From assembly GCA_012797715.1 (NCBI GenBank), contig JAAZOO010000023.1, positions 1 to 6,248 on the forward strand: DNA of 6,248 nucleotides. Direction: 5' to 3'. The stretch is from Geobacteraceae bacterium (lineage in GTDB: Bacteria; Desulfobacterota; Desulfuromonadia; Geobacterales; Geobacteraceae). The position numbers and the translations under genes were made by a program. Shown here in pieces: positions 1 through 5,916 of this stretch. The notes beneath the pieces are model-generated. The model ran no database searches, was not told the origin of the DNA, and saw only the letters and a list, made by a program, of their open reading frames with translations. The stretch's first letter is position 1, and every line of letters begins with the position of its first letter.

Positions 1-121
1 ACAGCCGATACTGTCCGAACCCGAAGGGTGAGTGTATCGGCTGTAGTGAAATGAGCTTAGAGCAGCACAAAGACGGCAATCGGAGAGAACGAAGGATGCC
101 TCCAACTGCCGAATCTAGGTT
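1..121. repeat. Left copy of 121-bp inverted repeat (possibly cut by window edge)
   Basis: This stretch reads, as reverse complement, the same as 1137-1257 with only three mismatches (at positions 32, 57 and 90). It begins with a hairpin: ACAGCCGATAC (1-11) pairs perfectly with GTATCGGCTGT (34-44), with a nested ACCC-GAA-GGGT at 19-29. The rest (45-121) is one arm of the larger palindrome seen complete at 1134-1342. Stop codons break it, and I see no coding in it. Because the window starts at the first hairpin base, the second arm of this copy may lie upstream. It could be a MITE-like element or a structured RNA; the sequence does not identify it. Confidence 0.9.
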
Positions 122-772
122 GATTCGATATACATCGAGCGGGGCTCCAACAGCGCCAAGGCCTATGAGCGGGACGTGAACCGGCTGGGAAATCAGGGGG
201 CGCCTCCAGCCGCGGCCGCAAGCCCGATCAGTATCAACGCCGTACTGGTCATCCCCGTACCTTCAGGGAATGCCGGGCCTCCGGTTCGGGAGCAAAGGAA
301 GAAGTATGGCAACCCGACCAGGGCACGCTGCAGTCATCCCTCATTTCCAGTCGGGCCTTGCGCCCGCAACCATGTTGACGCTCAAGCACATCCGCAGGCC
401 TGGTGCCCGCGGTGGTGCCTGCTTTCCCCGGCGAAACGTACTCCGCTACCCTGCCGGAGACCTCTTCCTAGGGGAGTTTCTTCCCCGCCTCTTTTTCACC
501 ATGAGTTTTCCCAGGGGATTTTTATAAATCCCCCTCGTGTTCGTCGCAAATACAGTTTTCACAAAAACACATGGTATCAGCGCCTAACGGAGCCTGCTGC
601 AACCATGGGAAAACCGCGACACTACATCTACACGTTCTTCCTGAATGGACCTATATTGGGCAGAGTCCGGTACCGCCCTGTGGAAGCGAACCTTAACACA
701 GGGATGAGATTGAATCCTGCCGGCCGGTCGATCCCGGGAAAACAGGCTCACTCAAGAAATGAAGGAGGACAC
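122..772. other. Stretch without a recognisable intact gene
   Basis: About 650 bases lie between the left repeat and the AhpD-like gene. A + strand frame is open from 119 through the downstream gene without a stop, but its translation is rich in Pro, Arg, Ala and Gly and matches no family I know. At 122-187 this frame gives a short peptide containing ERGSNSAKAYERDVNRL. That is loosely like the N-terminal core-binding region of tyrosine recombinases, where a 'S.nT..AY..DL..F' pattern is usual. The resemblance ends after about 20 residues, so at most it is a decayed fragment. Nothing convincing appears on the - strand. The last ~100 bases should hold the promoter and leader of the downstream gene, but I see no good -35/-10 pair. 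Confidence 0.5.
514..533. repeat. Small palindrome (8-bp stem, 4-base loop)
   Basis: GGGGATTT (514-521) pairs perfectly with AAATCCCC (526-533) around TTAT. No T-run follows on either strand, so it does not look like a standard intrinsic terminator. It lies in gene-free sequence. It could be a protein-binding site, part of a decayed element, or chance. Confidence 0.45.
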
Positions 773-1087
773 ATGGACACCATTACCCGGTTTTCAAAGG
801 AATCGCCCAATATTTTCAACGGAATGATGGAACTTATCAAAGGGGCCAACACGGCCGGAGCTCTGAGCGGCAAACAGAAGGAGCTGTCGGCCGTAACCGT
901 ATCGACAGTGATCAAATGCGTCCCCTGTCTCATGGACCATGCGAAAAAGGCCCTCTCGGCGGGGGCGTCTCAGGCTGAAGTGCTGGAAGCTGCGGCATTC
1001 GGGACCGTCTTCGGGGGTGCGCCGTCTTTCGTATTCCTTCGCGACAACCTGGACGGCCTCTACGGGATTCTTGACGCGGTGAGCTGA
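773..1087 (+). CDS. AhpD-like / carboxymuconolactone decarboxylase family protein
   Basis: This is a 104-residue protein of the AhpD/CMD fold. Members of the family act as thiol-based peroxide-reducing partners (AhpD type) or as ring-lactone decarboxylases. The key signature is C49-V-P-C52-x3-H56, the AhpD-type CxxC...H active site. A glutamate (E37, in KQKEL) lies 12 residues before the first cysteine, the same spacing as the proton-relay Glu in AhpD. The usual 'A..AGAS..EVLEA' helix follows at about 60-74 and a Gly-Gly turn at 81-82. There is no signal peptide, so the protein should be cytoplasmic. The start at 773 is chosen because AAGGAGG sits just upstream (763-769). The length fits a single-domain CMD protein, and an upstream start would add about 200 unrecognisable residues. 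The redox-active Cys pair favours a thiol oxidoreductase over a true decarboxylase. The exact substrate is unknown. The gene stands alone between inverted repeats and is probably not in the kinase operon. Confidence 0.88.
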   Translation: MDTITRFSKESPNIFNGMMELIKGANTAGALSGKQKELSAVTVSTVIKCVPCLMDHAKKALSAGASQAEVLEAAAFGTVFGGAPSFVFLRDNLDGLYGILDAVS

Positions 1088-1133
1088 TATTTCGCCCAAT
1101 CTGTTGACAACGAGCCTGTACCGGGATCGATCA

Positions 1134-1342
1134 ATAAACCTAGATTCGGCAGTTGGAGGCATCCTTCCTTCTCTCCGATTGCCGTCTTTGTGCTGCTCTA
1201 GGCTCATTTCACTACAGCCGATACATTCACCCTTCGGGTTCGGACAGTATCGGCTGTGGCCGCTCCATTTCGCTAAGAGCAGCAACGAAATACGACAGAG
1301 TCGCTCTCTGCGGATACCTCCAACTGCCGTTTTCAGGTTTAT
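1134..1342. repeat. 209-bp imperfect palindromic element
   Basis: The element folds on itself with matched spacing on both sides. Outer arms are 1134-1141/1335-1342 (8 bp, perfect). Next come 1147-1164/1312-1329 (18 bp, one mismatch; core CCTCCAACTGCCG) and then 1191-1199/1276-1284 (9 bp, perfect). The apex is 1214-1224/1247-1257 (11 bp, perfect), with a nested ACCC-TTC-GGGT at 1229-1239. Gaps between paired blocks are 5/5, 26/27 and 14/18 bases, as expected for a real long hairpin. A local hairpin CAGAG/CTCTG lies at 1296-1310. No protein is encoded. Candidates are a non-autonomous mobile element, a REP/BIME-type palindrome or a structured RNA. The family is not recognised. Confidence 0.85.
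1137..1257. repeat. Right copy of 121-bp inverted repeat
   Basis: This is the reverse complement of 1-121 with 118 of 121 bases identical. It comprises the left arm plus the apex hairpin of the larger palindrome at 1134-1342. The close match to the left copy beside far weaker similarity to its own right arm (1258-1342) shows that the two 121-bp copies separated recently or are being homogenised. The pair frames the AhpD-like gene and its upstream sequence. Confidence 0.92.
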
Positions 1343-1596
1343 ACAGGATCGTGCTTGCTGCCGGCGACGCGGTTTTTTCCGGGTTTCGGCACGAAGGGCT
1401 AAAAAAGAGCCTGTTTCACGCCGAAGTTTCTTTTCATCCCCCTGATGGGGAAGGTATACTACGTCCAAGGCCCTTTCCGGCCGGCACGGGATACCGGACC
1501 ACGACCCTGTCCGCGAGACGTTTCCATTCCAGTATGGCAGTATGGGGAAATTCTCTGCATGCCGCTTCTGTGACGGGACTGATGAAAGGAGGAGAA
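1343..1596 (+). other. Leader region upstream of the kinase genes
   Basis: These 254 non-coding bases lie between the palindrome and the first kinase start. The + strand frame of the kinase stays open through here and back into the palindrome, but the translation resembles no domain, so I treat it as untranslated. It holds the possible promoter at 1431-1460 and ends with the strong Shine-Dalgarno AAAGGAGG at 1585-1592. No terminator for the AhpD-like gene is obvious anywhere in 1088-1596 apart from the palindrome itself, which lacks a T-run. Confidence 0.5.
1431..1460 (+). promoter_or_regulatory. Possible sigma-70-type promoter for the kinase pair
   Basis: TTTTCA (1431-1436, four of six bases of TTGACA) is followed after 18 bases by TATACT (1455-1460, five of six of TATAAT). 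Transcription would start near 1467 and give a leader of about 130 bases before the ATG at 1597. It is the best-looking pair upstream of the kinase genes, but such matches occur by chance. The call rests on sequence alone. Confidence 0.35.
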
Positions 1597-3744
1597 ATGC
1601 GGGGTTTCACCATAAAGAGATATGCCGGGTTGTTGCCAACCCTTGCGGCGGCATGGATTCTCCTTCTTCCGCCTCCTTCCCTGTCTGCGGGATGCACGCG
1701 GGCAAGCAGCGGTGTCCTCAATGTTTCCATGGTTGAGACGGTCCGATTTCAGCAGGGAAGCGTACTCGATTCTCGCCCCGATTCCTTCACCACGCATCAC
1801 AGGACGCTGGTCTGGACACTGGCCGGCGTGATCCTGGCGCTGTCCGGTTTTGTTATTCTCCTTGCCCTGACCGTTCTCCGGCTCCGCCGGGCCAGAGAGC
1901 AACTGCGTCGTGCCAAGCTGGTGGTGGAGAACAGTCCGGCGGTGCTGTTCCGCTGGAAAGCCGCCGAAGGATGGCCCGTGGAACTGGTGTCCGACAATGT
2001 GAGACAGTTCGGTTATTCCCCGGATGAGCTGTTGTCGGGAACGGTTCCCTTTTCCTCCCTGGTGCACCCCGATGACCTGGAGAGAGTCGCCTCCGAGGTC
2101 GCGATGTTCGCATCCGGAGGGGTCGACCGATTTCAGCAGGAATACCGATTGCTTGCGAAGGACGGTTCTGCCCGCTGGATAGATGACCGGACGGTTGTCG
2201 AGCGGGACCGGAAGGGAAACGTCACGTATTTCCAGGGCATTATCCTGGATGTCACCGAGCGCAGGCGTGCCGAAGACGCGCTGCGCGAAAGCGAGGAGAA
2301 GTTCCGGGTTCTGGCCGAGACCGCGCCGTCGGCAATTACCCTCCATCAGGATGATACGTTCATCTACGTGAATCCTGCCATGTGCAGGATATCGGGATAC
2401 ACCGAGGATGAGTTGCTGGGGATGCGTTTCTGGGAGCTGGCTGTTCCGGACGATCGGGATATGCTCCGGGAGCACGGGAGAGCGCGACTGCCTGGAAATA
2501 CGGTGCCGAGCCAGTTCGAATACCGGCTGGTTACCAAGGATGGGGACATCCGGTGGGCCACGGCCTCGGCAGGTACCGTCGTATTTCGCGGCAAGCCGGC
2601 AGGGGTCGCAATCCATATTGACAGTACCGAGGCCAGGCTGGTGAAGGAAAAGCTGCGGCAGTCCGAGGCGCTTTTCTCTTCCGCGTTCCGTTCCTCTCCC
2701 GATTCGGTGAACATCAACCGCCTGGAAGACGGCCTGTACCTCGATGTGAACGACGGATTCTGCGCGATGACGGGGTATCGGCCGGAGGAGGTAATCGGCA
2801 GAACCTCCCTGGAGTTGAATATCTGGGTCAATCCCGAAGACAGGGCGCGGCTGGTGCGGGAGATATCCCGCCACGGCTTTGTCAAGAATCTGGAGGCGGA
2901 ATTCAGGAGAAAGGACGGCTCCGTTCTCACCGGGCAGATGTCCGCGCGGAGTATCGAATTTGGAGGAGAGCGCTGCATTGTCAACATCGTTCGGGATGTA
3001 ACCGAACAAAGACGCGCCGACGAGAGGTTGCGGGCATCTCTGGCGGAAAAAACGGTGCTGCTCAAGGAAGTCCACCACCGGGTGAAGAACAACCTGCAGA
3101 TTATATCATCGCTCCTTGAGCTTCAGTCGGACTTCATCGAGGATGAGGAGGCGCAGAGGTTCATCAGGGAAAGCCAGAACCGGATTTGCGCCATGGCCAT
3201 TGTTCATGAGAAACTGTACCAATCGGAGAGCGTTGCCTCCATTAATCTCGGTGACTATATCGAAAGCCTTACCCACTTCCTGGTATCCAGCTTTATGAAG
3301 GATACGGACAGGATATGGCTCACCGTTGAAGTGGAAGAAATTCCCCTGGCCATCGACGAGGCGATCCCGTGTGGACTTATCGTGAACGAGCTGGTATCGA
3401 ACGCCTTCAAGCATGCCTTTCCCCGAGGGGAAAAAGGAGAGCTTTCGGTCCGGTGTCGTTGCGGGGAAGACGGCATGATTACGCTGACGGTCTCCGATAA
3501 TGGGGTCGGGATGCCGCCGGGTTTCGATATGGGACGTAGTGAATCACTCGGGTTGCAGTTGGTGACGATGCTGGTGAAGCAATTGCGGGGCAGGATGAGC
3601 CTCGATCCTGAAACGTGCGGCACGACAGTGGTTGTCTGTTTTCCCGGACGACTTTCTCAGCCTGCCCGAGGATGTCCGGGGTACGGGGACCGAAGAACGC
3701 GTCCGGGCATCGCAAGAGGAAAGAACCACGGGGATGCGTCATGA
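1597..3744 (+). CDS. Membrane-anchored PAS-PAS-PAS HisKA_2 sensor histidine kinase
   Basis: This is a 715-residue sensor kinase expected to autophosphorylate on histidine and pass phosphate to a response regulator. A hydrophobic N-terminal segment (about 10-32, signal-like, ending LSAGC) is followed by only ~37 residues outside the membrane and a second membrane segment at about 70-95. Three PAS/PAC domains follow at about 104-224, 231-346 and 355-472. The second and third carry the usual 'N..M...GY..EE..G' and 'KDG' patterns. The HisKA_2 helix has EVHHRVKNN, with H494 the likely phosphoacceptor (the His before Arg). The ATPase domain has the N box NELVSNAFKH (N597, N602), DNGVGMP (D634) and SLGLQL, so all catalytic motifs are present. 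Start choice: AAAGGAGG at 1585-1592; the in-frame ATG at 1582 has no such site. About 30 Arg/Gly/Pro-rich residues trail the ATPase domain and match nothing. The external region is too short for a normal ligand-binding sensor domain. The stop overlaps the next start. Confidence 0.93.
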   Translation: MRGFTIKRYAGLLPTLAAAWILLLPPPSLSAGCTRASSGVLNVSMVETVRFQQGSVLDSRPDSFTTHHRTLVWTLAGVILALSGFVILLALTVLRLRRAREQLRRAKLVVENSPAVLFRWKAAEGWPVELVSDNVRQFGYSPDELLSGTVPFSSLVHPDDLERVASEVAMFASGGVDRFQQEYRLLAKDGSARWIDDRTVVERDRKGNVTYFQGIILDVTERRRAEDALRESEEKFRVLAETAPSAITLHQDDTFIYVNPAMCRISGYTEDELLGMRFWELAVPDDRDMLREHGRARLPGNTVPSQFEYRLVTKDGDIRWATASAGTVVFRGKPAGVAIHIDSTEARLVKEKLRQSEALFSSAFRSSPDSVNINRLEDGLYLDVNDGFCAMTGYRPEEVIGRTSLELNIWVNPEDRARLVREISRHGFVKNLEAEFRRKDGSVLTGQMSARSIEFGGERCIVNIVRDVTEQRRADERLRASLAEKTVLLKEVHHRVKNNLQIISSLLELQSDFIEDEEAQRFIRESQNRICAMAIVHEKLYQSESVASINLGDYIESLTHFLVSSFMKDTDRIWLTVEVEEIPLAIDEAIPCGLIVNELVSNAFKHAFPRGEKGELSVRCRCGEDGMITLTVSDNGVGMPPGFDMGRSESLGLQLVTMLVKQLRGRMSLDPETCGTTVVVCFPGRLSQPARGCPGYGDRRTRPGIARGKNHGDAS

Positions 3745-5606
3745 AACGATATCTGGTTGTCGATGACAACGGACGGGGCCTTGAGTCGATTGAGATGCTT
3801 CTCCGGGAACACGGCTATGCTGCCGCGGGAATCGTCGAGAGTATTCCTGATGATGCGGCGCTGCAGTGGGAGAGTAGGTATCGGGACATTCTTGAAAACG
3901 CGCCGATAGGCATCTTTCGCTCCACTCTTGATGGGAAGTTTGTCTATGTCAATGCGGCAATGGCGCGGATGCTGAAATATGAATCCCCGGAGGCGCTGAT
4001 CGAGCTGGTGAACCGTACAGGGGCCGTCGAAGCGGTGTGTGCGGACCCTTCGCATTGCTGGGAGGTCCTCCGGGATGCCCGGAAGGACTGCTGCTGGCAC
4101 CTATGCGAGGAGCGATACCGATGCAGGGACGGAAGCATCATCACCTGCAGTTTCCACTATCGTGCGGTTCCCGGAAAAGGGGACAGCCCCGGAGAATTCG
4201 AAGGATTCGTGGAGGATATCAGTGAACGGAAGCGCGCCGAGACGGTTCTGAAAACGTGCCAGTTCATTATGGACAAGGCCTCCATCGGTGTAATGCGGGG
4301 AAGTGCCGATGCGAAAATACTCTCCGTCAATGAGTACTGGGCGCGGGTTCTGGGGTACACGCAGGAGGAACTGAGCTCCATGAGCTTCTATGATATCGAC
4401 CCGGCACTGACGCCGGAATTCTGGTATGCTCACCGCGAAAGACTGACCGCTACCGGCTTCGACACCTTTGAAACGTCCCAACGCCGTAAGGATGGAACCC
4501 TCTTCCCCGTTGAAGTTACGATTAGCTTCCTGAACTACGAGGGCCAGGAGTTCAGCTGTTCCTTTACCCAGGACATCAGCAGGCGCAAACAGGCGGAGGA
4601 GTCCCTGCGCTGGAGCGAGGAAAAGTTCCGGACCCTTGCCGAGACATCGGCAGCCGCAATCGTTCTCTACCAGGGGGAGAGGATCGTCTATGCAAATCCT
4701 GCCGCCGTCCGCATGTTCGGTTACTCCGAACCGGAGTTGCTGGAGATGCTGTTCTGGGACTGTTTCCATCCGGATTTTCGGGAAGTGGCGCGTTCGCGGG
4801 GGATTGCGCGCCAGCGGGGCGAGCAGGTGCCGAGCCAGTACGAATGCAAGGTGATTGTCAAGGGGGGCGGGGAAAAATGGGCCCTCGTCACTGCCGGCAG
4901 GGTCGAATTCAAGGGAGCACCGGCAGGCATCGTTACGATGATCGACATTACCGAGTCCAAGAGGTGGCAGGAAATGAACAGTGCCCTGCTGGCGGAAAAG
5001 GATCTCCTCCTCAAGGAGGTCCATCACCGGGTTAAGAACAATCTTCAGATTATTTCCACCCTTCTCGAACTCCAGTCTGAATCCGTCCGCGATAAAGAGG
5101 CCCTCACATCATTCAAGGAGAGCCGGGATCGCATCAGGGCCATGGCTCTCATCCACGAGCTCCTGTGCGAGTCCGATGGTTTGGCCTCGGTGGATTTCGA
5201 CGAATATATCGTACATCTGTCTTTACACCTGTTCGACTCCTACCAGGTGGACCCCGGGCGCGTTACCCTGAATGTCGCTGCAGGTGGGGTATCCATCGGT
5301 ATCAACAAGGCAATCCCATGTGGCCTGATCATCAACGAGCTTGTGTCCAATGCGCTGAAGCACGCTTTTCCGGATAACCGCACCGGAGAGATTTCCATCC
5401 GTTTCGATGTGGATGGAGATGACTGGATTTCTGTCACGGTTGCCGATACCGGGGTCGGGATGCCGCCGGGTCTGGATTTCCGGAACACCGAGACACTGGG
5501 CCTGCAGCTGGTGAGCATGCTGGTTGCGCAGGTGCGGGGACGGATTGCCGTTGACAGCGGGCCGGGCGGCACGGTTGTGTCCATATGGTTACCGTTGAGC
5601 CGGTAG
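3741..5606 (+). CDS. Cytoplasmic PAS-PAS-PAS HisKA_2 histidine kinase with vestigial receiver N-terminus
   Basis: This is a 621-residue soluble kinase paralogous to its upstream neighbour. Residues 1-33 (MKRYLVVDDN, a helix, then HGYAAAGIVES) match strand 1, helix 1 and strand 2 of a response-regulator receiver. The rest of that domain, including the phosphoacceptor Asp, is absent, and the chain passes directly into PAS1 (about 44-165). PAS2 spans about 170-285 and PAS3 about 290-408. HisKA_2 has EVHHRVKNN with H429 the probable phosphoacceptor. ATPase motifs are NELVSNALKH (N532, N537), DTGVGMP (D569) and TLGLQL, all intact. PAS1 is cysteine-rich, with seven Cys between 100 and 136. No membrane segment is seen. 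The start at 3741 overlaps the upstream stop as ATGA, with GGGGA just before it. This indicates translational coupling, and the receiver-like opening residues support it. The kinase core is more than half identical by eye to that of the upstream kinase, and PAS3 resembles that protein's PAS2. Confidence 0.93.
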   Translation: MKRYLVVDDNGRGLESIEMLLREHGYAAAGIVESIPDDAALQWESRYRDILENAPIGIFRSTLDGKFVYVNAAMARMLKYESPEALIELVNRTGAVEAVCADPSHCWEVLRDARKDCCWHLCEERYRCRDGSIITCSFHYRAVPGKGDSPGEFEGFVEDISERKRAETVLKTCQFIMDKASIGVMRGSADAKILSVNEYWARVLGYTQEELSSMSFYDIDPALTPEFWYAHRERLTATGFDTFETSQRRKDGTLFPVEVTISFLNYEGQEFSCSFTQDISRRKQAEESLRWSEEKFRTLAETSAAAIVLYQGERIVYANPAAVRMFGYSEPELLEMLFWDCFHPDFREVARSRGIARQRGEQVPSQYECKVIVKGGGEKWALVTAGRVEFKGAPAGIVTMIDITESKRWQEMNSALLAEKDLLLKEVHHRVKNNLQIISTLLELQSESVRDKEALTSFKESRDRIRAMALIHELLCESDGLASVDFDEYIVHLSLHLFDSYQVDPGRVTLNVAAGGVSIGINKAIPCGLIINELVSNALKHAFPDNRTGEISIRFDVDGDDWISVTVADTGVGMPPGLDFRNTETLGLQLVSMLVAQVRGRIAVDSGPGGTVVSIWLPLSR

Positions 5607-5772
5607 CGTTCCATCGTGAGCTGCCCAAGTGGCAGTGCTGCCCTGTTCCCCAGGGAACGGCCGGCTCTCCCGGCTTCGGCAGCAGGAGCGGTCCGAAGAG
5701 GCGGAAGGCCGGCTCCGGGTGCCGATACCGGGATTGCCGGTGCTTTCGCACTAGCCGTCATGCCTGGGCAAG

Positions 5773-5816
5773 CGGGAACCGGAGGTTTTGCCACTGCATG
5801 AAATTCCCGGTTCCCG
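5773..5816. repeat. Perfect 10-bp inverted repeat, 24-base spacer
   Basis: CGGGAACCGG (5773-5782) is the exact reverse complement of CCGGTTCCCG (5807-5816). It could form a hairpin in RNA (weak terminator or leader structure) or be a two-site operator. It lies about 100 bases before the response regulator start and just before a possible -10 box. No T-run follows. Confidence 0.55.
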
Positions 5817-5831
5817 TGTGCGGGCGAACGA

Positions 5832-5837
5832 TACAAT
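5832..5837 (+). promoter_or_regulatory. Possible -10 box for the response regulator gene
   Basis: TACAAT differs from TATAAT at one base and lies about 80 bases upstream of the ATG. No convincing -35 is found at the usual spacing; the sequence there is the right arm of the 5773-5816 inverted repeat. If real, the promoter would need an activator or another sigma factor, and the inverted repeat would overlap its upstream half. Weak call. Confidence 0.22.
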
Positions 5838-5916
5838 GAATAGGCCTTCCAGTGCCCCAGGAGCATGGTATCCGGTTCCGCGGCTGGTTGCCTGCTCCAA
5901 ACGTGAGGAGAGCTGC

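Larger units (their letters stand above)
5607..5916 (+). other. Intergenic region between kinase and response regulator
   Basis: These 310 bases have no recognisable coding. They hold several G+C-rich self-complementary bits: GTTCCC-CA-GGGAAC at 5645-5658, GTGC-TTTC-GCAC at 5740-5751, and the longer inverted repeat at 5773-5816. None is followed by a clear T-run, so a terminator after the kinase pair cannot be assigned. The block GGCCGGCTC occurs twice (5659-5667 and 5707-5715). The length and structure suggest that the response regulator has its own expression signals. Confidence 0.5.

Noticed and set aside
514..533. Intrinsic terminator
   Set aside because: The stem is perfect, but no T-run follows on either strand and no gene ends nearby.
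176..772. N-terminal extension of the AhpD-like gene from a GTG at 176
   Set aside because: It would add ~199 residues with no recognisable fold to a family that is normally about 100 residues long. A strong AAGGAGG sits right before 773.
1104..1136. Perfect TTGACA at 1104-1109 as a promoter
   Set aside because: No acceptable -10 at 16-19 bases; the nearest AT-rich stretch is at the edge of the palindrome, too far away.
1..1342. CRISPR array or integron attC sites from the repeated units
   Set aside because: Only two long inverted copies exist, with no regular direct repeats or spacers, and the attC consensus ends are not seen.
1153..1596. Earlier start for the first kinase
   Set aside because: The added sequence would run through the palindromic element and resembles no domain. 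The ATG at 1597 has a strong Shine-Dalgarno and opens a good signal-like segment.
1459..3078. Long open frame of 539 codons on the - strand
   Set aside because: It lies antisense to the PAS domains, whose + strand motifs are clear. It is a G+C-driven shadow with no recognisable domain.
3615..3740. Earlier start for the second kinase inside the first
   Set aside because: The upstream residues match nothing, while the ATGA overlap start at 3741 opens directly with receiver-like residues.
4101..5027. Open frame of 308 codons on the - strand
   Set aside because: Shadow of the second kinase's PAS region; no family features.
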